A stretch of 64,000 bases of DNA from Pseudomonas sp. 6D_7.1_Bac1 (GTDB lineage Bacteria; Pseudomonadota; Gammaproteobacteria; Pseudomonadales; Pseudomonadaceae), in assembly GCF_025465945.1 (NCBI RefSeq), contig NZ_JANLNW010000006.1, forward strand, positions 124,001 to 188,000, written 5' to 3'. This document shows positions 47,617 through 56,161 of the stretch, piece after piece. Position 1 is the first letter of the stretch, and each line of letters opens with the position of its first letter. The notes under the pieces were generated by a model, which made no database searches, was not told the DNA's origin, and worked only from the letters and a program-made list of their open reading frames with translations. A program made the translations under genes and the position numbers.

Positions 47617-47644
47617 GAACTAAATCCGTGAACCGCCACTCAGA
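47617..47644 (+). promoter_or_regulatory. Sigma-22 (AlgU/RpoE)-type promoter of the sRNA
   Basis: GAACTA at 47617-47622 and TCAGA at 47640-47644, separated by 17 bases, close to the sigma-22 consensus GAACTT-N16/17-TCTGA. A start near 47651 would give an RNA of about 131 bases ending at the terminator. Confidence 0.65.
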
Positions 47645-47650
47645 GTTACT

Positions 47651-47782
47651 GAATGGGTGGTGAAGCCCTTCGATGCTCCTATGTTGTGTTAAGTGTTGGC
47701 AGATATCTGGACCCCGCCCTAGCGGTCCGGAAATTTAGACCCCGAATTACTCCCTCCCCATACGTAATTCGGGGTTTTTTTT
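47651..47782 (+). ncRNA. ersA: ErsA small RNA (Spot 42 position)
   Basis: A non-coding transcript predicted between polA and engB, the place of ErsA in P. aeruginosa and of Spot 42 in enteric bacteria. It is preceded by a sigma-22-type promoter and ends in a perfect terminator. Features are an internal hairpin (GGACC...GGTCC, about 47709-47728) and a C-rich single-stranded loop ACTCCCTCCCCAT inside the terminal hairpin, suited to pairing with G-rich ribosome sites. The predicted length (about 132 bases) equals that reported for ErsA. The 5' end is estimated from the promoter spacing only. Confidence 0.78.
47740..47782 (+). terminator. Terminator of the sRNA
   Basis: A perfect 11-bp stem (CCCCGAATTAC / GTAATTCGGGG) around a 13-base loop, followed by eight T residues. 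Strong intrinsic terminator on the plus strand. Confidence 0.95.
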
Positions 47783-47786
47783 GCCT

Positions 47787-47909
47787 GAAAACTGCCTGTG
47801 GAACCATCATGCGGCGTTAAAAGCGCGGTTCGAAATGCTCATTTAGGTCCCTAAACTCCGCTTTCGAACCGCGCTTTTGCCTTGCCTGATGGTCCCACAG
47901 ACAGTTTTC
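47787..47909. repeat. Nested 123-base palindrome next to the sRNA
   Basis: Three concentric inverted repeats: an outer arm of 23 bases (47787-47809 with 47887-47909, a few mismatches), a perfect 17-base arm (47819-47835 with 47862-47878), and an inner TTTAGG/CCTAAA pair (47842-47855). It could terminate engB on the minus strand. It does not resemble the REP families in this window. Confidence 0.85.
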
Positions 47910-47926
47910 TGTATCCCCCTAAAAGC

Positions 47927-48571
47927 TTATTGAGCTTCTGTCTCGGCGCCCTTGTCCGCCAGTTCCATCCAGTTCGCCAATACAGTGTAGGCGTCTTCCA
48001 GGCCCAGGCGTTTGGGTGCCGAGAACAGCTGGATGGTCACGGTTTCGCCCCAGCCTTTACGGATTTCCGCTTGAACTTTGAGCAAGGTGTTCTTCGCAGC
48101 GCCGTAGGTCAGTTTGTCGGCCTTGGTCAGCAGAATGTGCATTGGCATGCCGCTGGCCACAGCCCAGTCGAGCATCAGCAGGTCGAAATCGGTCATTGGA
48201 TGACGGATGTCCATCATCAGAATCAAACCCTTCAGACTCTCACGGCTGCCCAGATAGGCTTCCAGGTGGCGCTGCCAGTGCATCTTCAACGGGATCGGCA
48301 CTTTGGCGTAGCCGTAACCCGGCAGGTCGACCAAACGGCGTTCATCGTCTAGCTTGAAGAAGTTCAAGAGTTGCGTGCGACCTGGCGTTTTCGAGGTGCG
48401 AGCCAGGCTGGCGTGAGTCAGGGTGTTCAGGGCGCTCGATTTGCCGGCGTTGGAACGCCCGGCGAAGGCCACTTCAAAGCCTTCGTCGTCAGGGCATTGG
48501 TCGACTTTGGCGGCGCTGAGCATGAACGTGGACTGTTGGCACAGACCGAGGATGGGGTTCTTGAGTTGCAT
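47927..48571 (-). CDS. engB: Ribosome biogenesis GTP-binding protein EngB/YihA
   Basis: A 214-residue TRAFAC GTPase of the YihA family. G1 is GRSNAGKSS (about residues 38-46), the switch region includes [15 protein letters not shown]3 is [10 protein letters not shown], and G4 TKADKL. It acts in assembly of the large ribosomal subunit. I start at ATG 48571 ([13 protein letters not shown]); the frame stays open upstream without support. It is convergent with the ersA/polA side. Confidence 0.96.
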   Translation of the reverse strand: MQLKNPILGLCQQSTFMLSAAKVDQCPDDEGFEVAFAGRSNAGKSSALNTLTHASLARTSKTPGRTQLLNFFKLDDERRLVDLPGYGYAKVPIPLKMHWQRHLEAYLGSRESLKGLILMMDIRHPMTDFDLLMLDWAVASGMPMHILLTKADKLTYGAAKNTLLKVQAEIRKGWGETVTIQLFSAPKRLGLEDAYTVLANWMELADKGAETEAQ

Positions 48572-48762
48572 GGGATTTCCGATGTGGGCGGTGCCGAGAA
48601 TGGTCGCAAAGAGCAGCGTCGTTTCCGTTTCAGTGACGCCAGTATATAATGCCGCAGATTTTGTGTGCGCTTTGTCCCGGCGTAGGATGAAGTTCACGAG
48701 AGCGATTGACCATGATTGCGCACTAGAACGCAGCACGCTCTCAACCCTGAAAAGGTCGTTTT

Positions 48763-49053
48763 ATGACGAAATGGCTGCTAGCTGCCGGTGTCGTGATGCC
48801 GCTTTACAGCGCTCAGGCTACACAGGATCCGGAAGCTGTGTACAACCGTGTTTGTGGAGCCTGTCATTCCGGCCAACTCCCAACGGCGCCTCAAAAGGGT
48901 GATCAGGAAGCTTGGGCGCCAAGACTGGCGCAAGGTATGGAGACGCTGGTGCAACACGTGACCCAGGGTTTCAAGGCGATGCCGCCGCGTGGTTTGTGCA
49001 TGGACTGCAGTGCCGAGGATTACCGAGCAATCATCCAGTGGATGAACGAGTGA
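48763..49053 (+). CDS. Cytochrome c5-family protein
   Basis: A 96-residue periplasmic monohaem cytochrome. The signal peptide ends near residue 19; the haem site CGACH is at residues 31-35 and the axial Met probably in GFKAMPPRGLC. A further Cys pair (RGLCMDC) is typical of the c5 type and forms a disulfide. It may carry electrons to terminal oxidases. It precedes cytochrome c4 by 46 bases and the two are likely co-transcribed. Confidence 0.92.
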   Translation: MTKWLLAAGVVMPLYSAQATQDPEAVYNRVCGACHSGQLPTAPQKGDQEAWAPRLAQGMETLVQHVTQGFKAMPPRGLCMDCSAEDYRAIIQWMNE

Positions 49054-49099
49054 TCCCGGTCCATAACTCTTTAACCCTTAGCCGTAGTTGGATTAGCTG

Positions 49100-49705
49100 A
49101 TGAACAAATTGATCGTGAGTCTGCTGTTGACCCTGGGGATCTCCGGCATTGCCCATGCTGCAGGCGATGCGACCGCTGGTCAGGCGAAAGCCGCAGTGTG
49201 TGGCGCCTGTCATGGTCCGGATGGCAACAGCATGGCGCCAAACTTTCCAAAGCTGGCGGGTCAGGGTGAGCGTTACCTGAACAAGCAATTGCACGACATC
49301 AAGTCGGGCAAGCGCACCGTTCTGGAGATGACCGGCCTGCTGACCAACCTGAGCGATCAGGACCTGGCCGACCTCGCTGCCTACTTTGCCAGCCAGAAAG
49401 GCAGCGTCGGCGCAGCAGACCCGAAAGTCGTGGCTCACGGTGAAGAGTTATTCCGTGGTGGAAAACTGGATCAGGGCATGCCTTCGTGCATCGGTTGCCA
49501 CTCGCCTAACGGTGCAGGCAACGCCGCTGCTGCCTTCCCGCATCTGGGTGGCCAGCATGCTCAATACATCGCCAAGCAGCTGACCGATTTCCGTGAAGGC
49601 AACCGTACCAACGACGGCGACACGAAAATCATGCAAAGCATTGCTGCAAAAATGAGCAACAAGGACATCGAAGCAGTGTCCAGCTACATTCAAGGCCTGC
49701 ACTAA
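49100..49705 (+). CDS. cc4: Cytochrome c4
   Basis: A 201-residue dihaem periplasmic cytochrome. The signal peptide ends at residue 20 (AHA). Two haem sites, CGACH (residues 34-38) and CIGCH (about residue 133), sit in two similar domains. Cytochrome c4 donates electrons to haem-copper oxidases in pseudomonads. A terminator at 49783-49811 follows. The order polA, engB, cytochromes and dsbA matches P. aeruginosa. Confidence 0.96.
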   Translation: MNKLIVSLLLTLGISGIAHAAGDATAGQAKAAVCGACHGPDGNSMAPNFPKLAGQGERYLNKQLHDIKSGKRTVLEMTGLLTNLSDQDLADLAAYFASQKGSVGAADPKVVAHGEELFRGGKLDQGMPSCIGCHSPNGAGNAAAAFPHLGGQHAQYIAKQLTDFREGNRTNDGDTKIMQSIAAKMSNKDIEAVSSYIQGLH

Positions 49706-49782
49706 GGCCGGTTGAGCGGGCGTTGCGCAGGGTGCTGAACTCGCGCAATGTTAACGCTCGATTAATCCTTCGATGCAAGCAT

Positions 49783-49811
49783 AAAAAGGGTGGCTTTGGC
49801 CGCCCTTTTTT
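49783..49811 (+). terminator. Terminator after cytochrome c4
   Basis: AAAAGGGTGGC / GCCGCCCTTTTT hairpin with TTTG loop and one G-T pair, ending in a T-run, 78 bases after the cc4 stop. Confidence 0.85.
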
Positions 49812-49905
49812 GTGGCCGCTGCCGTTACACTAGTCAACTAAAGCCCGCCATGACCTATCAGAAAACAGGCCGCGCGAGGCGACCCAATTTGTCCAGGAGT
49901 AAAGC

Positions 49906-50541
49906 ATGCGTAATCTGATTCTCAGCGCCGCACTCGTCACTGCCAGTCTGTTCGGCATGACCGCCCAAGCTGCCGAACCGCTTGAAGCCGGTAAGCAATA
50001 TGTTGAATTGAGCAGCGCCGTTCCGGTGGCTGTGCCTGGCAAGATCGAAGTCGTGGAGCTGTTCTGGTATGGCTGCCCGCACTGCTATGCATTCGAACCG
50101 ACCATCAATCCTTGGGTTGAAAAACTCCCTGCCGATGTGAATTTCGTGCGTATTCCAGCCATGTTCGGCGGTATCTGGAACGTGCACGGTCAGTTGTACA
50201 TCACCCTGGAAGCGATGGGCGTGGAGCACAAGGTTCACAAAGCCGTGTTTGAAGCGATCCACGGTGGCAAGAAGCTCGCTACCCCGGAAGAAATGGCGGA
50301 GTTCCTGGCTGGCGTAGGCGTCGACAAGGAAAAGTTCCTGAGCACCTACAACTCGTTCGCCGTCAAAGGCAAAGTTGAAGAGGCCAAGAAAAAAGCGGTG
50401 GCCTATCAGATCTCTGGTGTACCGACCATGGTCGTCAACGGTAAATACCGCTTCGACCTGGGCACTGCCGGCGGTCCTGAAGGTACCTTGAGCGTGGCTG
50501 ACCAGCTGATCGCCAAAGAGCGAGCAGCGGTTGCCCACTAA
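49906..50541 (+). CDS. dsbA: Thiol:disulfide interchange protein DsbA
   Basis: A 211-residue periplasmic oxidase. The signal peptide ends near residue 22. The active site CPHC is at residues 57-60 (LFWYGCPHCYAFEP), and the cis-Pro loop is GVPTMVVNGKYR. It introduces disulfides into exported proteins, which may include the CSS phosphodiesterase 4 kb downstream. AGGAG precedes ATG 49906. Confidence 0.97.
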   Translation: MRNLILSAALVTASLFGMTAQAAEPLEAGKQYVELSSAVPVAVPGKIEVVELFWYGCPHCYAFEPTINPWVEKLPADVNFVRIPAMFGGIWNVHGQLYITLEAMGVEHKVHKAVFEAIHGGKKLATPEEMAEFLAGVGVDKEKFLSTYNSFAVKGKVEEAKKKAVAYQISGVPTMVVNGKYRFDLGTAGGPEGTLSVADQLIAKERAAVAH

Positions 50542-50555
50542 GCGCGGCGCCTGCC

Positions 50556-51434
50556 ATGCGACGCTGGGGCACTGAACGTCTCGTTGGCCTGCACGACCCG
50601 CAGGTCAACGAGCATCACCTGGAATCCTCGGGCTTGCCCGCAGACAGCCGTTTGCGTTTGCTCAGCTTCAATATCCAGGTCGGCATCAGTACCGAGCGGT
50701 ATCGGCATTACCTGACCCGTAGCTGGCAGCATTTGCTGCCGCACACCGGTCGAGCGGATAACCTGCAAAAAATCGGCAATCTGCTGGGTGACTACGATCT
50801 GGTCGCTTTGCAGGAAGCCGATGGCGGCAGCCTGAGATCAGGCTACGTCAATCAAGTCGAACACCTGGCCCAACTCGGCGCCTTCCCCTACTGGTATCAA
50901 CAACTCAATCGCAACCTGGGTCGCCTCGCTCAGCACAGCAATGGAGTGCTCAGCCGTTTGCGCCCGTGGGCGATTGAAGATCATCCGCTGCCCGGGCCCA
51001 AGGGCCGTGGTGCGATTCTCGTGCGGTTCGGCGAGGGGCCGGAGGCGCTGGTGGTCGTGATGATGCACCTGGCGTTGGGCGCACGCGTGCGGACGATGCA
51101 GTTGGCCTACATTCGAGAGCTGATCGGCGACTTTAAACATCAAGTGCTGATGGGTGACATGAACACTCACGCCAGTGATCTGTTGCAAACCTCACCGCTG
51201 CGTGACCTCGGTCTGCTCGCGCCACAAGTCGAAGCGACCTTCCCCAGTTGGCGCCCGCAACGCTGTCTGGACCATATTCTGCTCAGCCCGACGTTGATAC
51301 TCGAACGAGTCGAAGTGCTGGCACAACCGATTTCCGATCACCTGCCGGTCGCGGTAGAGATTCGTCTGCCGGGTTCGCTCACGGCCGACGCATTGCCCGC
51401 GTTGAGTCCGGCCTTTCGCGGAACCCCTGAATGA
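50556..51434 (+). CDS. Endonuclease/exonuclease/phosphatase family protein
   Basis: A 292-residue protein of the EEP superfamily. Typical active-site strands are RLLSFNIQVG, LQEADGG, MMHLALGARVRTMQL, MGDMNTHASD and LDHILLS with SDHLPVAVEI at the end, giving the metal and catalytic His residues. No signal peptide is evident. The substrate is not known: it could be a nuclease or a phosphodiesterase. Its stop overlaps the GGDEF gene start (ATGA). It corresponds to PA5488 in P. aeruginosa order. Confidence 0.9.
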   Translation: MRRWGTERLVGLHDPQVNEHHLESSGLPADSRLRLLSFNIQVGISTERYRHYLTRSWQHLLPHTGRADNLQKIGNLLGDYDLVALQEADGGSLRSGYVNQVEHLAQLGAFPYWYQQLNRNLGRLAQHSNGVLSRLRPWAIEDHPLPGPKGRGAILVRFGEGPEALVVVMMHLALGARVRTMQLAYIRELIGDFKHQVLMGDMNTHASDLLQTSPLRDLGLLAPQVEATFPSWRPQRCLDHILLSPTLILERVEVLAQPISDHLPVAVEIRLPGSLTADALPALSPAFRGTPE

Positions 51435-53584
51435 GCGACGAAGCACAGCGCTGGAAAGAGAAATACCTCAAAAGTATCGAACAGCAGGAAAAGCTCGAGC
51501 GTCGCTGGGATGCCCGCCTCGACTTGCTGCGTCGCGGGCTGGTGCGCAGCACGCTGGCCGCTGAGGGTACCGACCGTGCGGTTGACCAGTGCATGAAGGA
51601 AATGCGCGAAGTCATCCGCACCAACGATATGGATGCAGGGTTGGCTGCATTGCTGCCGCGCCTGGAAAAAGCCGTGCTCGACTCCGAGCAGCGTCGCGAG
51701 ACCCGGGTCGATCAAATCGGCACGGCGTTGACCGCTTTGGTCAGTCAGCTCCAGACGTTGCCGTTGCCGCGCGAGATCAGCCGTCCACTCAAGGCTTTCG
51801 CCAAGCAACTGGACGGCCGGGTCAGCCAGGCGCGTGAGATCCCTTTGCTGCTGGGTGAGCTCAGTGGTTTGCAAGGTCAGGCGCTGAGCCTGTTGGAAAA
51901 CCCCGCCGAGCCAAGCCGCCCAGGTCTGCTACAACGCTTGTTTGGTAATCGAGACGCGGAGGCTCAGGCTGGTGAAGCCAGTGCGCCTCAGCACGAAGCA
52001 CCTGCCCCGAGCCCCGTCGAGCAATCGCCGGCCCGTGTTGTAGAAGCGATGCCTGAGCCGGTGCGTGAGTCACCGACGCCGATCCAGGTTGCTGTCCCAA
52101 CGGTTGAGGAAATCCCGTCACCGGCCGCGCAAGTGCCGCACGCTGTGATTACAGAGCCAGAGCCAGAGCCAGAGCCAGAGCCGCCTCAGTTGCTGGAAGA
52201 AACAAAGCCATTGCCTGAAGTGGTAGCTTTTGTTCCTCCTGTACTTGCCGCCGAAGCACCGCGTGCCAAAGCGCTGGTAGCGGATCAGGGTCTGCCTGAT
52301 GTGGGTACGCTGGAAGAGCCGCAGGCTATTTCGCTACCCAACCCGACGACGACTTCCGACTCAATGGTGATCAATCCCGACGAGCTGACATCCGTTGTCC
52401 CTCAAGCGGGCGATGAAACCTTGCTATTACTCGGCAGCCTTTCGCTCCCGCCGACGATGGCAGAAGCTCCGGCAGCTCTGGACCCAGAACAACCAGAGCA
52501 GGATGCTCTGTATGCACTGCCGGATTCGCCGGAACCGTCCTACAGCTCGGTGGCCAAGCACATCGAAGACACGTTGCTGGGTCTGCTGGACGATTTGTCG
52601 TTGCCCGAGCGTCACCGACCGCAAGCCGAGGCAATGCGCGATCGGCTGCAAAATGGCTTGAACTGGTACGAGTTGCTGCCGATTCTCGATGATCTTGCGG
52701 TGTTGATGCTGGCGATTACCGACAGCGGTCAGCATGAGTTCGAGGTCTACCTCAAGCAACTCAATGAGCGACTGGAGTCCTTTCAAAGCAACCTGCAAGC
52801 CGCCAGCGAAGGTCATGCCGACAACCGCTCTGCGGCGCGGGAGATGGACACGCAGATCCGTGAGCAGGTCGATGGCCTGCAGAGCAGCATGCAGGACGCC
52901 GCGGATCTGGAAGGCCTCAAGCATGTGCTGGAGAACCACCTCGAAGGGCTGCTCGGCACCATGGATCAGCACCAGAAGCAGCGCGATGAGCGTGAGCAGG
53001 AAGTGGCGGCACGCCTGCAAGGCCTGGCCGAGCGGGTCGCGAGCATGGAGCAGGAAGCTCAGGGCTATCGCGAACACCTTGAAGAGCAACGCCAGAAAGC
53101 CCTGGTCGATCCGCTGACCGGCTTACCGAACCGGGCGGCCTGGAGTGAGCGTCTGGAGCACGAGATTGCCCAGTGGCAGCAACACGGCAATTCGCTGTTG
53201 CTAGCGATGCTCGATCTCGACCACTTCAAGCGAATCAATGATAACTACGGCCACCTGGCCGGTGACAAAGTGTTGAAGATCATTGCCAACGTGCTGCGCA
53301 AGCGCCTGCGCGGTACGGACTTCATTGCCCGTTTCGGTGGTGAGGAGTTTGTCCTGCTGGTACCCAACACCCCTTTGGCGGTCGGTGCCAGGTTGGCGGA
53401 AACCCTGCGCGCGGCTATCGAAGCCTGTCCGTTTCACTTCAAGGGTGAGCGCGTGACGATCAGCGTATCCGTGGGAATGACGGCATTCAAAGCGGGAGAA
53501 CACAGTGATCTTGTGCTGAAAAGAGCCGATCAGGCGCTTTACCGGGCGAAAAATGCCGGGCGTAACCGAGTGGAGCTGGGCTGA
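51431..53584 (+). CDS. Diguanylate cyclase (DgcH-like)
   Basis: A 717-residue cytoplasmic GGDEF protein that makes c-di-GMP. The catalytic signature GGEEF lies at about residues 636-640 (ARFGGEEFVLLVP), with an intact inhibitory RGTD site five residues upstream. The N-terminal 550 residues are helical and acidic, with long coiled-coil-prone stretches (about 440-560) and a low-complexity linker at about 242-251 (EPEPEPEPEPPQ) coded by five hexamer repeats. Same position as PA5487 (dgcH). It is coupled to the upstream EEP gene. Confidence 0.93.
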   Translation: MSDEAQRWKEKYLKSIEQQEKLERRWDARLDLLRRGLVRSTLAAEGTDRAVDQCMKEMREVIRTNDMDAGLAALLPRLEKAVLDSEQRRETRVDQIGTALTALVSQLQTLPLPREISRPLKAFAKQLDGRVSQAREIPLLLGELSGLQGQALSLLENPAEPSRPGLLQRLFGNRDAEAQAGEASAPQHEAPAPSPVEQSPARVVEAMPEPVRESPTPIQVAVPTVEEIPSPAAQVPHAVITEPEPEPEPEPPQLLEETKPLPEVVAFVPPVLAAEAPRAKALVADQGLPDVGTLEEPQAISLPNPTTTSDSMVINPDELTSVVPQAGDETLLLLGSLSLPPTMAEAPAALDPEQPEQDALYALPDSPEPSYSSVAKHIEDTLLGLLDDLSLPERHRPQAEAMRDRLQNGLNWYELLPILDDLAVLMLAITDSGQHEFEVYLKQLNERLESFQSNLQAASEGHADNRSAAREMDTQIREQVDGLQSSMQDAADLEGLKHVLENHLEGLLGTMDQHQKQRDEREQEVAARLQGLAERVASMEQEAQGYREHLEEQRQKALVDPLTGLPNRAAWSERLEHEIAQWQQHGNSLLLAMLDLDHFKRINDNYGHLAGDKVLKIIANVLRKRLRGTDFIARFGGEEFVLLVPNTPLAVGARLAETLRAAIEACPFHFKGERVTISVSVGMTAFKAGEHSDLVLKRADQALYRAKNAGRNRVELG

Positions 53585-53684
53585 CGACAATTGGTCCATT
53601 CTGTTTAATGCCAAGCATTTGCCGGCCCAGAAGCAGGCAGTACGTTACACTGTTGCATAACTACTTCAGCGTATCGCCTTGATC

Positions 53685-54464
53685 ATGAAATCTATTCCTC
53701 TGCTATTGGTGCTTCTTGTCTTGACGGGTTGCGCCAGCGGTCCTCGAATCGACGCCAGCCATCCTTCGGTGAATCACGACAACCGCGTGCAGTTTATTGT
53801 GGTGCATTACACCAACGCCTCGCAGGAGCGTTCACTGGCGTTGTTGACCCATGGCGATGTCAGCAGTCATTACCTGATTGGCGACGACAAGAACGCCACG
53901 ATTTTCAAACTGGTGGATGAAAGCCGCCGGGCCTGGCATGCCGGGGAAAGTGAGTGGCAGGGTCGGACCTGGCTGAACTCAAGCTCGATTGGCATCGAAA
54001 TCGTCAACCCGGGTTTTCGCGATACGCCTGCCGGGCGCGTCTGGTATCCGTACAGCGAGGCGCAGGTTCAGTCTTTGATCTTCCTGGTCAAGGACATCAG
54101 CAAGCGCAATAACATCAGCCCGCAACACGTCATCGGCCACAGTGACATCGCGCCGCTGCGCAAGCTTGATCCGGGGCCGCTGTTTCCATGGAAGCGTCTG
54201 GCCGACGAAGGCCTGGCGGTCTGGCCCGATGCCCAGGCGGTGACGCGTCAGCAAGTGTTGTACGAAGCGCAGCTTCCAAGCATCATCTGGTTCCAGGAAG
54301 AGCTCGCACGTCTGGGCTACGCGACGCCGCAGACCGGTGAGCTGGATGTGGCCACCCGGCATGTGCTGGCGGCCTTCCAGATGCACTACCGACCTTCACG
54401 GTTTGACGGTACGCCAGACGCGGAAAGTGCCGCGATACTGCAAGTGCTCAACCAGACAAAATAA
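53685..54464 (+). CDS. ampDh2: N-acetylmuramoyl-L-alanine amidase AmpDh2
   Basis: A 259-residue lipoprotein amidase. The lipobox is LVLTGC (Cys16). The amidase_2 zinc ligands are in FIVVHYTNAS (His41) and HVIGHSDIAP with the Asp in KLDPGPLFPW. A C-terminal peptidoglycan-binding helical region follows (about residues 190-255). It cleaves the amide bond in murein from the periplasmic side. I start at ATG 53685; a TTG lies just upstream in frame. It corresponds to PA5485. Confidence 0.93.
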   Translation: MKSIPLLLVLLVLTGCASGPRIDASHPSVNHDNRVQFIVVHYTNASQERSLALLTHGDVSSHYLIGDDKNATIFKLVDESRRAWHAGESEWQGRTWLNSSSIGIEIVNPGFRDTPAGRVWYPYSEAQVQSLIFLVKDISKRNNISPQHVIGHSDIAPLRKLDPGPLFPWKRLADEGLAVWPDAQAVTRQQVLYEAQLPSIIWFQEELARLGYATPQTGELDVATRHVLAAFQMHYRPSRFDGTPDAESAAILQVLNQTK

Positions 54465-54537
54465 TGACGCCCGCCCGACGGTCAGGGCTTTTTCCGAATC
54501 AGTAGCTATAACTCATTGGTAATCCTTCGGATATTCA

Positions 54538-56154
54538 ATGATGGCAGCCGCTGGCGAAACCCTGCGCAGTTGGTTCTATCGCCCTTGGTTTTTGGCGATG
54601 CTCGCGGCTGCGCTGAGTGCCGCATTGCTGTTGGCCGGTAGCCTGGGCGTGGCGCTGCGACAGGTCCAGCAACGCGAAAGCGAACAGATGAATGCCCAGG
54701 GCGAACGATTTCTGGAGCGCCTGGAGCAGCTGTTTGGCCAGCTGCGTGCAAGCCTGGATGACCTGGAAGCGCAGCCGTTGCGTGGCTGCGACGTGGAAAT
54801 GATCGCGACCTTGCAGCAAGCCAGTTTCAACTACCGCTTCGTGTATGAAGCGGCCTATATCGACGCCACGCAATTGTGTTCGAACCGACCGCGACAGGAT
54901 TCGCTTTCATCGATCCGCCCACCCGACATCAAAGGGCCGACCTACAGCTACTGGCTCAACACCTCGACCGAACCCGACGAGGACCGCGCAGTGCTGATGC
55001 TGGGGCGCGGTAACTTTCGTGTAGCGACGTCTCGCGGGCATTTGACCGACATGGTTGATCTGACGCCCGGCAGCAGCCTGGTGGTGCTGGTCGATCATGG
55101 CTCTCGGGCAATCCCGGTTCTCGGAGCACTGCAAGCCTGGCCACCGACCGACCCTTGGTCGCCCTTTAGCAGTGAACCGTTGCAGGTCACGAAAACCCGG
55201 CTGATCTATCGCATGCCGACCAACAATCCCGAGTACCAATTGGTGTTGATCAGTCCTCGAACCGCACTGCACCTGCCCACGCTGTGGTGGTGGCTGGTGC
55301 CGGCAAGCCTGGTGCTGGGCGTGAGCATTGGTGGTTTGGTGTTTCTGCTGGCCCGTCAGCGGCAGTCGTTGGGCGGCGAGTTGCAGGGAGCCCTCAAGCG
55401 TGGCGAGTTACAGGTCCTGTATCAGCCGATCTTCGACCTCAAAAGCCGTAACTGTGTCGGCGCCGAAGCCTTGTTGCGCTGGCGTCGGCCGGACGGCACG
55501 CTGACCAGTCCGGATCTGTTTATTCCCATGGCGGAAAACACTGGCCAGATCCGTCAGATCACTGACTTCGTGTTGCAGCGATTGCTGGAGCAGCTCGGTA
55601 AGTTGCTTCGTGCCAACCCGCAGTTGTATATCTCGGTCAATCTGGCTGCCTGCGACGTCATGGTGCCGCGAATCGGCCAGGTCATGGCACGCTTGCTGGC
55701 CCTGCACCGGGTCGCTGCGCGGCAGATCGCGTTTGAGGTGACTGAGCGCGGGCTGATCGATGTGGTGGTGGCGCGGGAGAACCTGCAAGCCTTGCGTGAT
55801 GCCGGGCATCAAGTGCTGATCGACGACTTTGGCACCGGCTATAGCAGCCTGGCCTACCTGCAAACCCTGCCGGTGGACTGCCTGAAAATCGACAAGGCCT
55901 TTATTGATGCGCTGGGCCACGACGCCGCCAGCAGCGGTGTGGCGCCGCACATCATTCGCATGGCGCATGCCTTGCAGCTCAAGGTGATCGCCGAAGGTAT
56001 CGAACATGAGTCCCAGGTCGTGTTGCTGAGCAGCGAAGGCGTGAACTACGGCCAAGGTTGGTTGTTTGCCCATGCCTTGACCGCGACGCAGTTCATTGAA
56101 CTGATCACCCGTGGCCGTCGATTGGCGTCGCGGCGGCTGGATGACGAGGCCTGA
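54538..56154 (+). CDS. CSS-motif EAL phosphodiesterase
   Basis: A 538-residue membrane protein. A first helix (residues 17-40), a periplasmic CSS-type sensor with Cys84 (RGCDVEM) and Cys114 (CSN), a second helix at about 250-272, then an EAL domain from about 285. EAL residues are intact: EALLRW, SVNLAA, EVTERGL, DDFGTGYSS, CLKIDK and AEGIEHE. It should degrade c-di-GMP. In E. coli PdeC the CSS cysteines form a DsbA-dependent disulfide that controls activity; similar control here is inferred. Confidence 0.9.
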   Translation: MMAAAGETLRSWFYRPWFLAMLAAALSAALLLAGSLGVALRQVQQRESEQMNAQGERFLERLEQLFGQLRASLDDLEAQPLRGCDVEMIATLQQASFNYRFVYEAAYIDATQLCSNRPRQDSLSSIRPPDIKGPTYSYWLNTSTEPDEDRAVLMLGRGNFRVATSRGHLTDMVDLTPGSSLVVLVDHGSRAIPVLGALQAWPPTDPWSPFSSEPLQVTKTRLIYRMPTNNPEYQLVLISPRTALHLPTLWWWLVPASLVLGVSIGGLVFLLARQRQSLGGELQGALKRGELQVLYQPIFDLKSRNCVGAEALLRWRRPDGTLTSPDLFIPMAENTGQIRQITDFVLQRLLEQLGKLLRANPQLYISVNLAACDVMVPRIGQVMARLLALHRVAARQIAFEVTERGLIDVVVARENLQALRDAGHQVLIDDFGTGYSSLAYLQTLPVDCLKIDKAFIDALGHDAASSGVAPHIIRMAHALQLKVIAEGIEHESQVVLLSSEGVNYGQGWLFAHALTATQFIELITRGRRLASRRLDDEA

Positions 56155-56161
56155 GCACTCG

